Part shown: positions 42,073-50,553 of the stretch, piece by piece | Layout of the letters: every line of letters begins with the position of its first letter | How positions within the stretch are numbered: the stretch's first letter is position 1 | Origin: Chitinophaga jiangningensis | Lineage (GTDB): Bacteria; Bacteroidota; Bacteroidia; Chitinophagales; Chitinophagaceae | NCBI RefSeq assembly: GCF_900142605.1 | Contig: NZ_FRBL01000013.1 | Span: forward strand, 66,276 to 130,275 | Direction of reading: 5' to 3' | Length of the DNA: 64,000 nt | The notes under the pieces: model-generated | Seen by the model: the letters and a program-made list of their open reading frames with translations, nothing else | Told to the model about the DNA's origin: nothing | Database searches by the model: none | Made by a program: the position numbers and the translations under genes

Positions 42073-43047
42073 TTACTTCAACAACGTATGCTTCACATAA
42101 GCATAACTATTCGTTATACTCTGGAAATGATCCGTTTTAATCACATCCTGTTCCACATACAGGTGTTTAACCCCCGCTGCCGGCGCTTTCGCCAGGATGC
42201 GTTTAAAATCCACCGCACCGGTGCCTACGTCCGCAAAAGAGGCCATGGATAACAACTCCATGGCTTTCTTATCTTTTGTGGCAGGCGATACCAATACTTC
42301 GGGTTTAGCCTTGTCAATATCCTTTACGTGCAGTGCGAAGAACCTGCCAGGCGCCTGTGCAAAAAGCTTCACAGGATCATAGCCGGATTTAATGGCCCAG
42401 AACAGGTCCAGTTCGAAGAATACTTTTCCGGGATCAGTATTGTTGAGCATCACATCATATCCACTGCCAGCCTGGTCAGCCAGTGGTTTAAACTCCCAAA
42501 AGTGGTTGTGAAAGGCCACCTGCAGGCCTGACTTTTTACAATATTCAGCAGCCTTATTCAGCTGCCCGGAAATAAACTTGTAGTGATCAGCGGTGGGCGT
42601 TGCATCCCATTGAGGCATGGGTAATGCCGGAATCACGAAATATTTTTGACCCAGCTCAGCGGCATATTCCACCTGTGCCTTCAGCTCCTCATCCTTGCCG
42701 TTGCCTTCGGTGAGAAAATTATTAAGTCCATAGTGACCGCTCGGACTGGTCATGTTTAAAGAGGAGAGCAGTGATTTCAGTTCTTTTACCGGCATACCCC
42801 AGAATTTACCTTCGTAGGTACCGGGTGTACCGTAATAAGTTTCCACTTCCTGGTAGCCGATTTTAGCAATCCGGGTGAGCGTATCCGTAGGGTTTTTGTC
42901 CAGCTGCTCCCGCATGGTATACAGCTGAATGCCCACTTTTTTCGGTAAGCCATTGCCTTTGGCAAAGGCGGAAATGCCACCGGGCAATAGCAGTCCGGCA
43001 GTGGCCAGGCCAGCCTGTTGGAGGAATAAACGTCTTGAGTGATTCAT
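42073..43047 (-). CDS. Tat-exported sugar phosphate isomerase/epimerase-like protein
   Basis: The 324-residue protein has a twin-arginine-type signal (SRRLFLQQAGLATAGLLLPGG). It is a xylose-isomerase-like TIM barrel: KKVGIQLYTMREQLDKNP, IGYQEVETYYG, GHYGLNNFLTEG and AFHNHFWEFKPL (metal-ligand region). FFELDLFWAIKSGYDPV, FFALHVKDID and HLYVEQDVIKTDHFQSI follow. Bacteroidota export many such proteins that act on sugar lactones or inositols. No sugar-uptake gene adjoins it. The substrate is unknown. Confidence 0.9.
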   Translation of the reverse strand: MNHSRRLFLQQAGLATAGLLLPGGISAFAKGNGLPKKVGIQLYTMREQLDKNPTDTLTRIAKIGYQEVETYYGTPGTYEGKFWGMPVKELKSLLSSLNMTSPSGHYGLNNFLTEGNGKDEELKAQVEYAAELGQKYFVIPALPMPQWDATPTADHYKFISGQLNKAAEYCKKSGLQVAFHNHFWEFKPLADQAGSGYDVMLNNTDPGKVFFELDLFWAIKSGYDPVKLFAQAPGRFFALHVKDIDKAKPEVLVSPATKDKKAMELLSMASFADVGTGAVDFKRILAKAPAAGVKHLYVEQDVIKTDHFQSITNSYAYVKHTLLK

Positions 43048-43111
43048 ACTAAGAACAATATTATAACGTGGATATTTTTACGTGGTACAAGGTAGTAAAA
43101 AAGAAATAACT

Positions 43112-43187
43112 TTTGCGTACTAGCGATGGTCTGTGGCCATCGCTAGTACGCAAACCGGCCGTCGCCAAAGGCAACGGCCGGTTTGCG
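43112..43187. repeat. Interlocked double hairpin element 8 (between divergent genes)
   Basis: Hairpin A has perfect 18-bp arms and a 7-nt loop (43112-43154). Hairpin B has 18-bp arms with one mismatch and loop AAA (43149-43187, apex CC-AAA-GG). CGCAAA at 43149-43154 is shared. The element lies between the 5' ends of two divergent genes, where a terminator would have no normal purpose. Confidence 0.85.
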
Positions 43188-43261
43188 CCAGGAATCAAAA
43201 GCTGCGAAGCCAACGCAGTCCCCCTTAGTACATTCATTGGCACCTAAAATCAGATTTACGG

Positions 43262-44428
43262 ATGAAGTTTCTTGCCCGCCAACCCCAGAAGGAAACAAGC
43301 GAAAAGAAAAAGAAATCTATACTCAGAGAATGGACGGAGGCCGTGATTTTCGCCGTGGTAACCGCCACCCTCATCAGAACCTTTTTGTTTGAAGCCTTCA
43401 TGATCCCTTCTCCTTCCATGGAGCAAACGCTGCTGATCAACGATTATATCTTTGTGAGTAAACTGAGCTATGGCCCGCGTATCCCCAATACGCCACTGGC
43501 GCTGCCGTTTACCCAGGCCAGGATGCCTTTTTTTCCTAACGTGAAGCCCTACAGCACAGCGGTGATTTGGCCCTATAAGCGACTCCCGGGCTTCGGCAAA
43601 GTGCAGCGCGGGGATGTAATAGTGTTTAACCTGCCGGTAGGGGATACTGTGCTGACCAGCAAACAGGGAGAAGACGTGGACTATTACCGGGAACTGCACC
43701 CGGAGAAATTTCCGCCCCCGGATATACGGCCTATTGATAAACGTGCCACCTGGATTAAGCGCTGTATAGGACTGCCCGGCGATACGCTGGAAATTAACGC
43801 TGGTATTGTATACATTAATCGAATTCCATTGGACGAACCGGCACATTCCCAACGGCCTTATTTTCTTTTCGATAATGAATGTAAAGGGTTGCCGGATTCA
43901 CTGCTGAATGAATGGGACATCGACCGGAAGTTTTTTCAGATGCGCGGCGACAGCACTAAATTCCGCTATTATTTTACGCCGACAGTAGTTCGGAAATTAA
44001 GGCAGCTGGGCTATAATATCGAGCCGGTGATCCACAGTCCCGACCGGGATTCCCGCATATTCCCGAAAGATTTTGAGCATCAGTATAATGAAGATTTTTT
44101 TGGACCTATTATTATACCCAAAAAAGGCCTCACCATTCCACTGGACAGCAGTAACATTATCCTGTATGCGAGGGCGATTGCCACTTATGAGCATAACAAA
44201 CTGGATACTTCCACTAACGTAATTATGATCAATGGAGCACCAGCATCTTCCTATACCTTTAAAATGAATTACTACTGGATGATGGGCGATAACAGGCACT
44301 TTTCTGAAGATTCCCGGTTCTGGGGATTTTTACCGGAAGATCATGTGATGGGGAAAGCGACGATGATTTGGTTGAGTTATGATAAGACTAGTATCAGGTG
44401 GAGGAGATTTTTTAATCTGATAAAGTAG
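43262..44428 (+). CDS. lepB: Signal peptidase I
   Basis: The 388-residue inner-membrane protease removes signal peptides by a Ser/Lys dyad. A membrane helix (about 22-40) leads into FMIPSPSMEQTLL with the catalytic Ser (about 45). ATWIKRCIGLPGDTLEI holds the catalytic Lys. The box E region is MMGDNRHFSEDSRFWGFLP. A large insertion between the Lys region and box E, and the long total length, are usual for Bacteroidota LepB. All catalytic residues are present. It is monocistronic, between two hairpin elements. Confidence 0.95.
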   Translation: MKFLARQPQKETSEKKKKSILREWTEAVIFAVVTATLIRTFLFEAFMIPSPSMEQTLLINDYIFVSKLSYGPRIPNTPLALPFTQARMPFFPNVKPYSTAVIWPYKRLPGFGKVQRGDVIVFNLPVGDTVLTSKQGEDVDYYRELHPEKFPPPDIRPIDKRATWIKRCIGLPGDTLEINAGIVYINRIPLDEPAHSQRPYFLFDNECKGLPDSLLNEWDIDRKFFQMRGDSTKFRYYFTPTVVRKLRQLGYNIEPVIHSPDRDSRIFPKDFEHQYNEDFFGPIIIPKKGLTIPLDSSNIILYARAIATYEHNKLDTSTNVIMINGAPASSYTFKMNYYWMMGDNRHFSEDSRFWGFLPEDHVMGKATMIWLSYDKTSIRWRRFFNLIK

Positions 44429-44502
44429 CACTTTCAATCTCACCGAAGGTGAGATTGAAAGTGCTACAGATAGCCCGACCTGCGGTCGTGGCTATCTGTA
44501 GC
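44425..44502. repeat. Interlocked double hairpin element 9
   Basis: Hairpin A has perfect 20-bp arms, loop GAA (44425-44467). Hairpin B has 18-bp arms with one bulged T and loop TGC (44463-44502). Apices are CC-GAA-GG and CC-TGC-GG. GCTAC at 44463-44467 is shared. It overlaps the lepB stop codon and lies between convergent genes. Confidence 0.87.
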
Positions 44503-44506
44503 GAGT

Positions 44507-45925
44507 TTACTTATTGGCAATGCGCACCTGTTGCAACAGGTTATCCAGCGCCTGCCTGTCCAGCATTTTCCCCTTCGTTACCACCGCAAATATTTTACGG
44601 GTATTATTGATATCTGTCAGCGGATTTGCGTTCAGCAGCAATACATCTGCTTTTTTGCCGGCTGCGAGGGCTCCATAACTATCTTTATGCAGGTATGCCG
44701 GAGAATTGATGACAGAAGCCTGTAATGCCTGCAAAGGCGTAATACCACCGTATTTTACCATTAGTGCCAGCTCTTCATGTATGCCAATTCCTGGATAGGT
44801 GTAGGAGTTGAGATAGCCGGCATCTGTACCTGCCATAATTTTCACCCCTGCCTGTTGCAGCAGTTTCAGCGATGCCGCCGTTTTGATAAATACTTCTTTT
44901 CTGAAGGCCACCGCCGTGGAATCGTCCTGCATAGCGCGGTTTACCCGCCATGCATAGGTGCCTTTAATGCCTTTGCCGATATATTGCAGGTAGTCGTCGT
45001 GGGAGTGGTCGTCTACATCCAGCCAGGCCATCAGGTGAGGCAGTGTAAGTGTGGGTGTGATAGCCGTGCCCCTGGCAGCCATCATCCGATAGGTTTTCAT
45101 GGCGGCGGCACTGTCGAAGTTGGCAAGGATATACTTGTTAATATCCCGGCCTTTAATTGTTCCTGCGGCAATTTTTTGGGAGAGATCCGCCTCATCTTTC
45201 ACTCCGGCTTTCCAGGCATAGCCCAGGTGCTCTACAGCACTGAGTCCTGCCGCGGTAACCTGGTCCATCGTAAGGGTGTAGGGAATATGTGCAGATACGG
45301 CCCATCCACGTTTACGCGCTTCCCGTAAGGCTTCCAAATATAGGTCGCTCTTCAGTGTATTATCCGTCACCTTTACGAAATCCACTTTGATTTTTTGCAG
45401 GGAGTCCAGCGCCTGTTGTAACTCTGCAGAAGTGCCTATTTCCAGGTCGTTGAGCCAGAGGGATTTATAACCTTCCAGTTTAGGGCCGCTGGTGAAGATG
45501 GTAGGGCCTTGCAGGGTACCGTTATTCACCTCCTTTCTCCATTGTATCACGAGGTCGCTGATATCTGCCGAACAATCGCGGATGGTGGTTACGCCATGTG
45601 CGAGGTATAGGAGCAAAAAATTTTTATTTTCATCTGCGAGGGTATCGCAGCCGCCGAAGTGCATGTGGTTGTCCCACAGCCCGGGCATGGCGTATTTACC
45701 TGCACCGTCAAAGGTCCGCGCAGCCGTGTAGCGTTTGATTTTTTTATCGTCGTTCACGGCAATGATGCTGTCGTGGCGGATCACGATGGACTGCCCGGCT
45801 TTAATTTTTCCGGTATGTACATCAATCACCTGCACGGAGCGGATGATGAGATCGGCGGATTCCTGCGCTTGTACGTGTATACAGGCAAGTGAGGCAATAC
45901 CGGCGAAGAGGAGTTTTTTTAGCAT
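44507..45925 (-). CDS. Secreted amidohydrolase
   Basis: The 472-residue metal-dependent hydrolase has a signal peptide (KKLLFAGIASLACIHVQAQ). MPGLWDNHMHFGGCD gives the His-x-His ligands. VSAHIPYTL and VEHLGYA supply further histidines, and IMAGTDAGYL the catalytic Asp. GALAAGKKADVLLLNANPLT at the end mirrors the paralogue at 12.9 kb. ATG 45925 is taken as start; a GTG at 45931 would overlap the MFS stop codon. It follows the MFS transporter gene by 2 bp, so import or export and hydrolysis of one substrate may be coupled. Confidence 0.9.
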   Translation of the reverse strand: MLKKLLFAGIASLACIHVQAQESADLIIRSVQVIDVHTGKIKAGQSIVIRHDSIIAVNDDKKIKRYTAARTFDGAGKYAMPGLWDNHMHFGGCDTLADENKNFLLLYLAHGVTTIRDCSADISDLVIQWRKEVNNGTLQGPTIFTSGPKLEGYKSLWLNDLEIGTSAELQQALDSLQKIKVDFVKVTDNTLKSDLYLEALREARKRGWAVSAHIPYTLTMDQVTAAGLSAVEHLGYAWKAGVKDEADLSQKIAAGTIKGRDINKYILANFDSAAAMKTYRMMAARGTAITPTLTLPHLMAWLDVDDHSHDDYLQYIGKGIKGTYAWRVNRAMQDDSTAVAFRKEVFIKTAASLKLLQQAGVKIMAGTDAGYLNSYTYPGIGIHEELALMVKYGGITPLQALQASVINSPAYLHKDSYGALAAGKKADVLLLNANPLTDINNTRKIFAVVTKGKMLDRQALDNLLQQVRIANK

Positions 45926-45927
45926 AG

Positions 45928-47127
45928 TCACTGTTTGCTTTTTTTAATGTTTATGAGGAATGCAAAGAGTATAATGGAGGTGCCCAGCACGCATACGCCC
46001 GGCCAGCCGTAGGCGCTCCAGGCGCGGGCGCCCAGCAGCGATCCCAGAGAGCCGCCTGCAAAGGAGCTAGAAATATATACGGTGTTGAGTCGGCTTCTGG
46101 CTTCCGGATTGAGGGCAAATACTTTTGACTGGTTGGAGATATGCGTTACCTGCATGCCTACATCCAGCAGGATTACGCCGGCGATCAGGCCTATCAGCGA
46201 GGTGCCGGAGAATCCCATGATTACATACGCCACTATGGCGGCGATGATGCCGAGCAGGATCGTGAAATGCGGCCCTTTTTTATCGGACGATTTCCCTGCC
46301 AGCGGGGCCGCCAGCGCGCCGCAGGCGCCTATTACGCCAAACATGCCCACCATGTCACTTTTGAAGAAGAAGGGACTGCCTTCCAGGAGGAATACCAGGG
46401 TGGTCCAGAACACGCTGAATGCACCGAACATACAAAAGCCGGTGATGGCGGCCTGTCGTAGCGTAGGCATTTCTTTCGTGAGTGTAATCAGTGATTTCAT
46501 GAGACTGGCGTAGCTACCTTCGAAGGTAGGTGGATTTTTAGGCAGTTTCACGCTTAGTATCGCCAGCAATCCGGCAGTGGCGAGGCCGCCAATAAGGAAT
46601 ACAGCCCTCCAGCCCAGGTGAGCGCCAATGAAGCCGCTGAGGGTCCTGGATAGCAGAATACCAATGAGCAGGCCGCTCATTACTTTTCCTACAATTTTTC
46701 CCCGTGAGGTGGCAGGCGCCATGGTGGCTGCCATGGGCAGCAGCAGCTGCGGTACGGAGGAGAATATGCCTACAAACAGGCTGGCGGCAACCAGCATATA
46801 AAAGTTGGCTGAAAAGGCGGCTGCAATCATGCATATGGCTGCACCAAAAGTTTTTACCAGTATGAGTTTACGTCGTTCTGTCTTATCTCCCAGCGGCACT
46901 ATAAAAAGTAGTCCGAGCGTATAGCCCACCTGTGTGATGGTGGCTATGATGCTTACCTGGTTTATGGTGAGATGAAAGGTTTCTGCAATTTGCACCAGCA
47001 GTGGCTGGTTGTAGTAGATATTGGCTACTACCAGGCCGCAGGTGATGGCCATCAGCATCACCAGCCCGTTGCTGATGCCGGGATGTGTAATGTTAATGGG
47101 TCTTTTTTCTGTAATCGTCTGTTCCAT
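45928..47127 (-). CDS. Major facilitator superfamily transporter
   Basis: The 399-residue inner-membrane protein has about twelve helices. The family-typical N-terminus contains NIYYNQPLLVQIAETFHL and QVGYTLGLLFIVPLGDKTERR, the latter holding the loop 2-3 signature D-x-x-x-R-R. The C-terminal half has GLIAGVILLDVGMQVTHISN. It resembles the YnfM/AraJ efflux group. It is first in a two-gene unit with the secreted amidohydrolase, and a TACCTTTG -7 element lies 22 bp upstream of its start. Confidence 0.92.
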   Translation of the reverse strand: MEQTITEKRPINITHPGISNGLVMLMAITCGLVVANIYYNQPLLVQIAETFHLTINQVSIIATITQVGYTLGLLFIVPLGDKTERRKLILVKTFGAAICMIAAAFSANFYMLVAASLFVGIFSSVPQLLLPMAATMAPATSRGKIVGKVMSGLLIGILLSRTLSGFIGAHLGWRAVFLIGGLATAGLLAILSVKLPKNPPTFEGSYASLMKSLITLTKEMPTLRQAAITGFCMFGAFSVFWTTLVFLLEGSPFFFKSDMVGMFGVIGACGALAAPLAGKSSDKKGPHFTILLGIIAAIVAYVIMGFSGTSLIGLIAGVILLDVGMQVTHISNQSKVFALNPEARSRLNTVYISSSFAGGSLGSLLGARAWSAYGWPGVCVLGTSIILFAFLINIKKSKQ

Positions 47128-47148
47128 CGCTCAAATTTTTTCCATCTG

Positions 47149-47156
47149 CAAAGGTA
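47149..47156 (-). promoter_or_regulatory. -7 element of the MFS/amidohydrolase operon
   Basis: The minus strand reads TACCTTTG, 22 bp before the start codon at 47127. Confidence 0.5.
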
Positions 47157-47286
47157 GTAAGGATGTAAGGGTAAGTGATAGTACAGGTTATAACAAGGTG
47201 GGTAGATATTATTGCTATAATAACATAAAGGTAGTATATCGACAGGTGTCGATATATGTAGGAAAGTACCTAATTTTACGGCCGTT

Positions 47287-48252
47287 ATGCCGCTAGTGAA
47301 AAAATCTGATTATGAGGCGCCGGTGTTGCTGCGCAATCGTCACCTGATGACGATCTATCCTACTTTATTCAGGAGGGTAAAGCCAGCAGCATATGAGCGG
47401 AAGCGTATCACCACGGAGGATGGGGATTTCCTGGATCTGGACTGCTGTAGCAGGGGGAGCAACCGGGTGGTGTTGATCCTGCATGGCCTGGAGGGTGACG
47501 CGGGCAGGAAATATGTACTGGGCATGGTGCAAATCTTTAATGCTGCCGGCTTTGATACCGTTTCCATGAATTTTCGTGGTTGCAGTGGCGAACCAAATAA
47601 GCAACTGCGGTTTTACCATAGTGGAGAAACCGGGGACCTGGATACGGTGGTGCACCATTTGGCGGCACTGGAAAAGTATAGTTCCATTCACCTGGTAGGT
47701 TTTTCGCTGGGGGGTAATGTTACTTTAAAATATCTGGGAGAGAAGGGAGAGCAGCTGCACCCCATGGTGAAGTCGGGGGTAGCGGTTTCAGTGCCCTGCG
47801 ACCTGGTCACCAGTTCCACCGAACTGGCCAAGCCACATAACAGTATTTATATGAACCGCTTTATCCGTTCATTGGGGCGCAAGCTGGCATTAAAGCAGCA
47901 GCAGTACCCCGGAGCGATTGACCTGAGCGGGTATGAGCTGATAAGAAATTTCCGGCAGTTTGACGATCGCTATACGGCGCCGCTGCATGGTTTTCCGAAT
48001 GCGTTGGAGTATTGGACCAGGTGTAGTTCCCTGGGATTTTTGCACAGGATAAATGTGCCTACTTTGTTGATTAATGCAAAGGATGATCCGTTTCTCAGTA
48101 AGGAGTGTTATCCATATGAGATTGCGGATAAGCATCCGTATTTATATTTAGAGACACCGGAAAAAGGTGGACACGTTGGTTTTGTAGGATTTAGGGATTA
48201 CTATTACTGGACCGAAAAAAGGGCCTTGGAATTTACACAATCTTGTTTGTAG
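47287..48252 (+). CDS. YheT-type alpha/beta hydrolase
   Basis: The 321-residue hydrolase matches the YheT/ABHD1-3 family. RNRHLMTIYPTLFRR lies near the N-terminus, VVLILHGLEGDAGRKYV forms the oxyanion region, and SMNFRGCSGEPN follows. The nucleophile elbow is LVGFSLGGNVTLKYLGE (Ser about 141). LLINAKDDPFLS carries the acid, and GGHVGFVGF the catalytic His. No signal peptide is seen. The natural ester or lipid substrate is unknown. Confidence 0.91.
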   Translation: MPLVKKSDYEAPVLLRNRHLMTIYPTLFRRVKPAAYERKRITTEDGDFLDLDCCSRGSNRVVLILHGLEGDAGRKYVLGMVQIFNAAGFDTVSMNFRGCSGEPNKQLRFYHSGETGDLDTVVHHLAALEKYSSIHLVGFSLGGNVTLKYLGEKGEQLHPMVKSGVAVSVPCDLVTSSTELAKPHNSIYMNRFIRSLGRKLALKQQQYPGAIDLSGYELIRNFRQFDDRYTAPLHGFPNALEYWTRCSSLGFLHRINVPTLLINAKDDPFLSKECYPYEIADKHPYLYLETPEKGGHVGFVGFRDYYYWTEKRALEFTQSCL

Positions 48253-48340
48253 TTTGCGGTTGAAACAGCACAACAATAGCGTGTAAAAAGTACGTTTAAT
48301 TCATTAACAATTCGATTTAGCAAAGAATATTAGCACGGCA

Positions 48341-48348
48341 TAAATTTG
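48341..48348 (+). promoter_or_regulatory. -7 element of the glycan-locus sigma factor
   Basis: TAAATTTG lies 62 bp before the ATG at 48411. The -33 region is weak. Confidence 0.45.
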
Positions 48349-48410
48349 CAGGTAGTTTAATAGTTATTTTATAATTTACACACAGCCTTAGAAATCTATT
48401 TCTTATTACT

Positions 48411-48998
48411 ATGGAGCGAATGCCTTCAGAAGAGGAAGTGTTATACAGGATGCGTGAGGGAGATGAATCGGCCTTTTCAAGTATTTATCGGCACTATCAC
48501 CCTGGTTTATATGTTTACCTGTTACGTTTTTGCAAGGTACCATCCCTGGCGGAAGACCTTGTGCATGACGTATTTCTGAAGGTATGGGAAATACGGGACC
48601 GGATTAACCCTGAATTATCTTTTGGCGGCTACCTGTACAGAATCGCCAGGAATCATGTCCTGAAAACTATTCACAAACTGGCGGATGACCACGAGTTGAG
48701 GGCGCAACTGTATGCGCAGCTGCAGGAGCGGGAAACCACCAACGAGGTGGATGTGCTGTCGAAAGAATATGATCGTTTGTTCAGGGAGGCTTTTGCAGGC
48801 CTTACGGTGCAGCGGCAGAATGTATTCCGGCTTTGCCGGCAGGAAGGCAAAAGCTATGATGAGGCAGCGGCCATCCTGGGTATTTCCAGGAATGCCGTGA
48901 AAAAACATATGGTGTTGAGTATGCGATTCATACAGGATTATATATACAGGCATGGCGACATTCTGGTAGCATCTTGCCTTGTTGCGATGTTTTTTTAA
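48411..48998 (+). CDS. ECF sigma factor of the glycan utilisation locus
   Basis: The 195-residue factor has region 2 (FSSIYRHYHPGLYVYLLRFC, LAEDLVHDVFLKVWE) and region 4 (LTVQRQNVFRLCRQEGKSYD, AAAILGISRNAVKKHMVLSM). The C-terminal hydrophobic tail ILVASCLVAMFF is typical of Bacteroidota ECF factors paired with FecR. It is the first gene of the glycan locus, 93 bp before fecR, and presumably activates the SusC promoter when the glycan signal releases it. Confidence 0.93.
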   Translation: MERMPSEEEVLYRMREGDESAFSSIYRHYHPGLYVYLLRFCKVPSLAEDLVHDVFLKVWEIRDRINPELSFGGYLYRIARNHVLKTIHKLADDHELRAQLYAQLQERETTNEVDVLSKEYDRLFREAFAGLTVQRQNVFRLCRQEGKSYDEAAAILGISRNAVKKHMVLSMRFIQDYIYRHGDILVASCLVAMFF

Positions 48999-49091
48999 AA
49001 AAAATTCTCCGGAGGGGTACCCTCCATTTCAATTTTCGGATATAGTACAATAGAGGCACTGCAAAAAAGTGTCTGCCACGTTATACACGTT

Positions 49092-50279
49092 ATGCATCAC
49101 CCTGCATCTTATTATCAGCAACTATTGGCCAAATACCTTGAAGGTAAGTGCACGCCGGAGGAATCCGAAGAGCTGCTTCAATGGCTGGACACCAGGGATT
49201 CGCGACGGACTGCCCTGCAGGCGATGCAGGAGGAATTTGAGCGTAGTATGACAGAACCTGCAATGGTGCCGGAATCAATGAGTAACCGGGTGGAAACCAG
49301 GTTATTGCAGGAAATCAGTAAAAATAAAGTGGTGCCCATGCATCCGCTGCGCCGTAAGAAATGGATGGTGGCTGCCGCAGTGATGACGGGAGTGGCAGTG
49401 GCAGCGGGCTTTTATATGTATACCGCACACCGGGTGCAACCTGCCGTAGTAAAGCAGATAGCATCCGTAGCAGATATTAAACCAGGGTCGGATAAAGCAA
49501 TCCTGACGCTGGCAGATGGTACTCAGGTAACTTTAGATAGCGCGGGAAATCAGGTAATCGTTCAGGGAGGTACAAAAGTTAAGCAACTAAATGGCCAGTT
49601 ATTGTATGAAACAGATGGCCAGACTACACAGGCTGAAACTTATAATACGCTTAACGTACCTCGTGGCGGCCAGTTTAAGCTGGTATTACCTGATGGATCA
49701 ACGGTTTGGCTCAACGCCGCTTCCAGCCTGCGCTATCCTACTGCATTTACGGGCAGCACCCGTACAGTGGAAATAAAAGGCCAGGCTTATTTTGAAGTAG
49801 CCCAAAACAGTAATAAGCCCTTTATAGTGAAGGCAGAGAACACCACGATACAGGTGCTGGGAACCGGCTTTGATATTATGTCGTATCCCGACGAGAAAGA
49901 GCAGCGTACCACGCTGGTAGAAGGGGCCGTAAAAGTGAAAGTGGGCACGATAGAAAAATACCTGAAGCCGGGGCAGCAGGTGGCACTGAATAATGAGACA
50001 GGAGAAGCCACTGTACATGATGCGGATGTACAGGGCGTTATAGCCTGGAAAACCGGCTTCTTTGAATTTGATAATGTGAGCTTACCTACGATCCTGCGAC
50101 AGCTGGGCCGTTGGTACGACCTGGATATTGTTAACAAGTTTGCTTATAACAACAGCAGGCTGGGAGGACGCATCAGCCGAAACCTGCCGTTGTCAGAAAT
50201 ATTACCCATGTTGAAGAGTGCCGGAGCGGATTTTACCCTGAATGGCAGAACGTTGATAGTGGCGCCTTCAGCGAAATGA
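49092..50279 (+). CDS. FecR-family anti-sigma factor of the glycan locus
   Basis: The 395-residue protein has a cytoplasmic sigma-binding region (about 1-90) and a membrane helix (about 95-113, WMVAAAVMTGVAVAAGFYMY). The periplasmic FecR domain reads NVPRGGQFKLVLPDGSTVWL, GQAYFEVAQNSNKPF and VLGTGFDIMS. DUF4974 forms the C-terminus (SLPTILRQLGRWYDLDIVN). It is expected to contact the STN domain of the SusC-like receptor encoded next. Confidence 0.94.
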   Translation: MHHPASYYQQLLAKYLEGKCTPEESEELLQWLDTRDSRRTALQAMQEEFERSMTEPAMVPESMSNRVETRLLQEISKNKVVPMHPLRRKKWMVAAAVMTGVAVAAGFYMYTAHRVQPAVVKQIASVADIKPGSDKAILTLADGTQVTLDSAGNQVIVQGGTKVKQLNGQLLYETDGQTTQAETYNTLNVPRGGQFKLVLPDGSTVWLNAASSLRYPTAFTGSTRTVEIKGQAYFEVAQNSNKPFIVKAENTTIQVLGTGFDIMSYPDEKEQRTTLVEGAVKVKVGTIEKYLKPGQQVALNNETGEATVHDADVQGVIAWKTGFFEFDNVSLPTILRQLGRWYDLDIVNKFAYNNSRLGGRISRNLPLSEILPMLKSAGADFTLNGRTLIVAPSAK

Positions 50280-50553
50280 GAAAGGAATAGAAATTATTAA
50301 CTAAAACAACTCGTAAAGAAAGGGACAGCGTATGAAATCAGCCGTAATCCACGTCGGCAGTACCACGTTCAATTATTAAAGATAAAACTGAAAACAACCG
50401 AAGCAGACATGACAACCGAAACTAGCTAACAGTTTAGGTGTCCAAAAAAAAACCGGAAGCGCTCGCAACACTCCCGGCAATAATTTGGGCATATAAACTG
50501 AACAGAATTCCCTTATCGAATCATATTCGTCAATTCCCAAACACTACAAAAGT

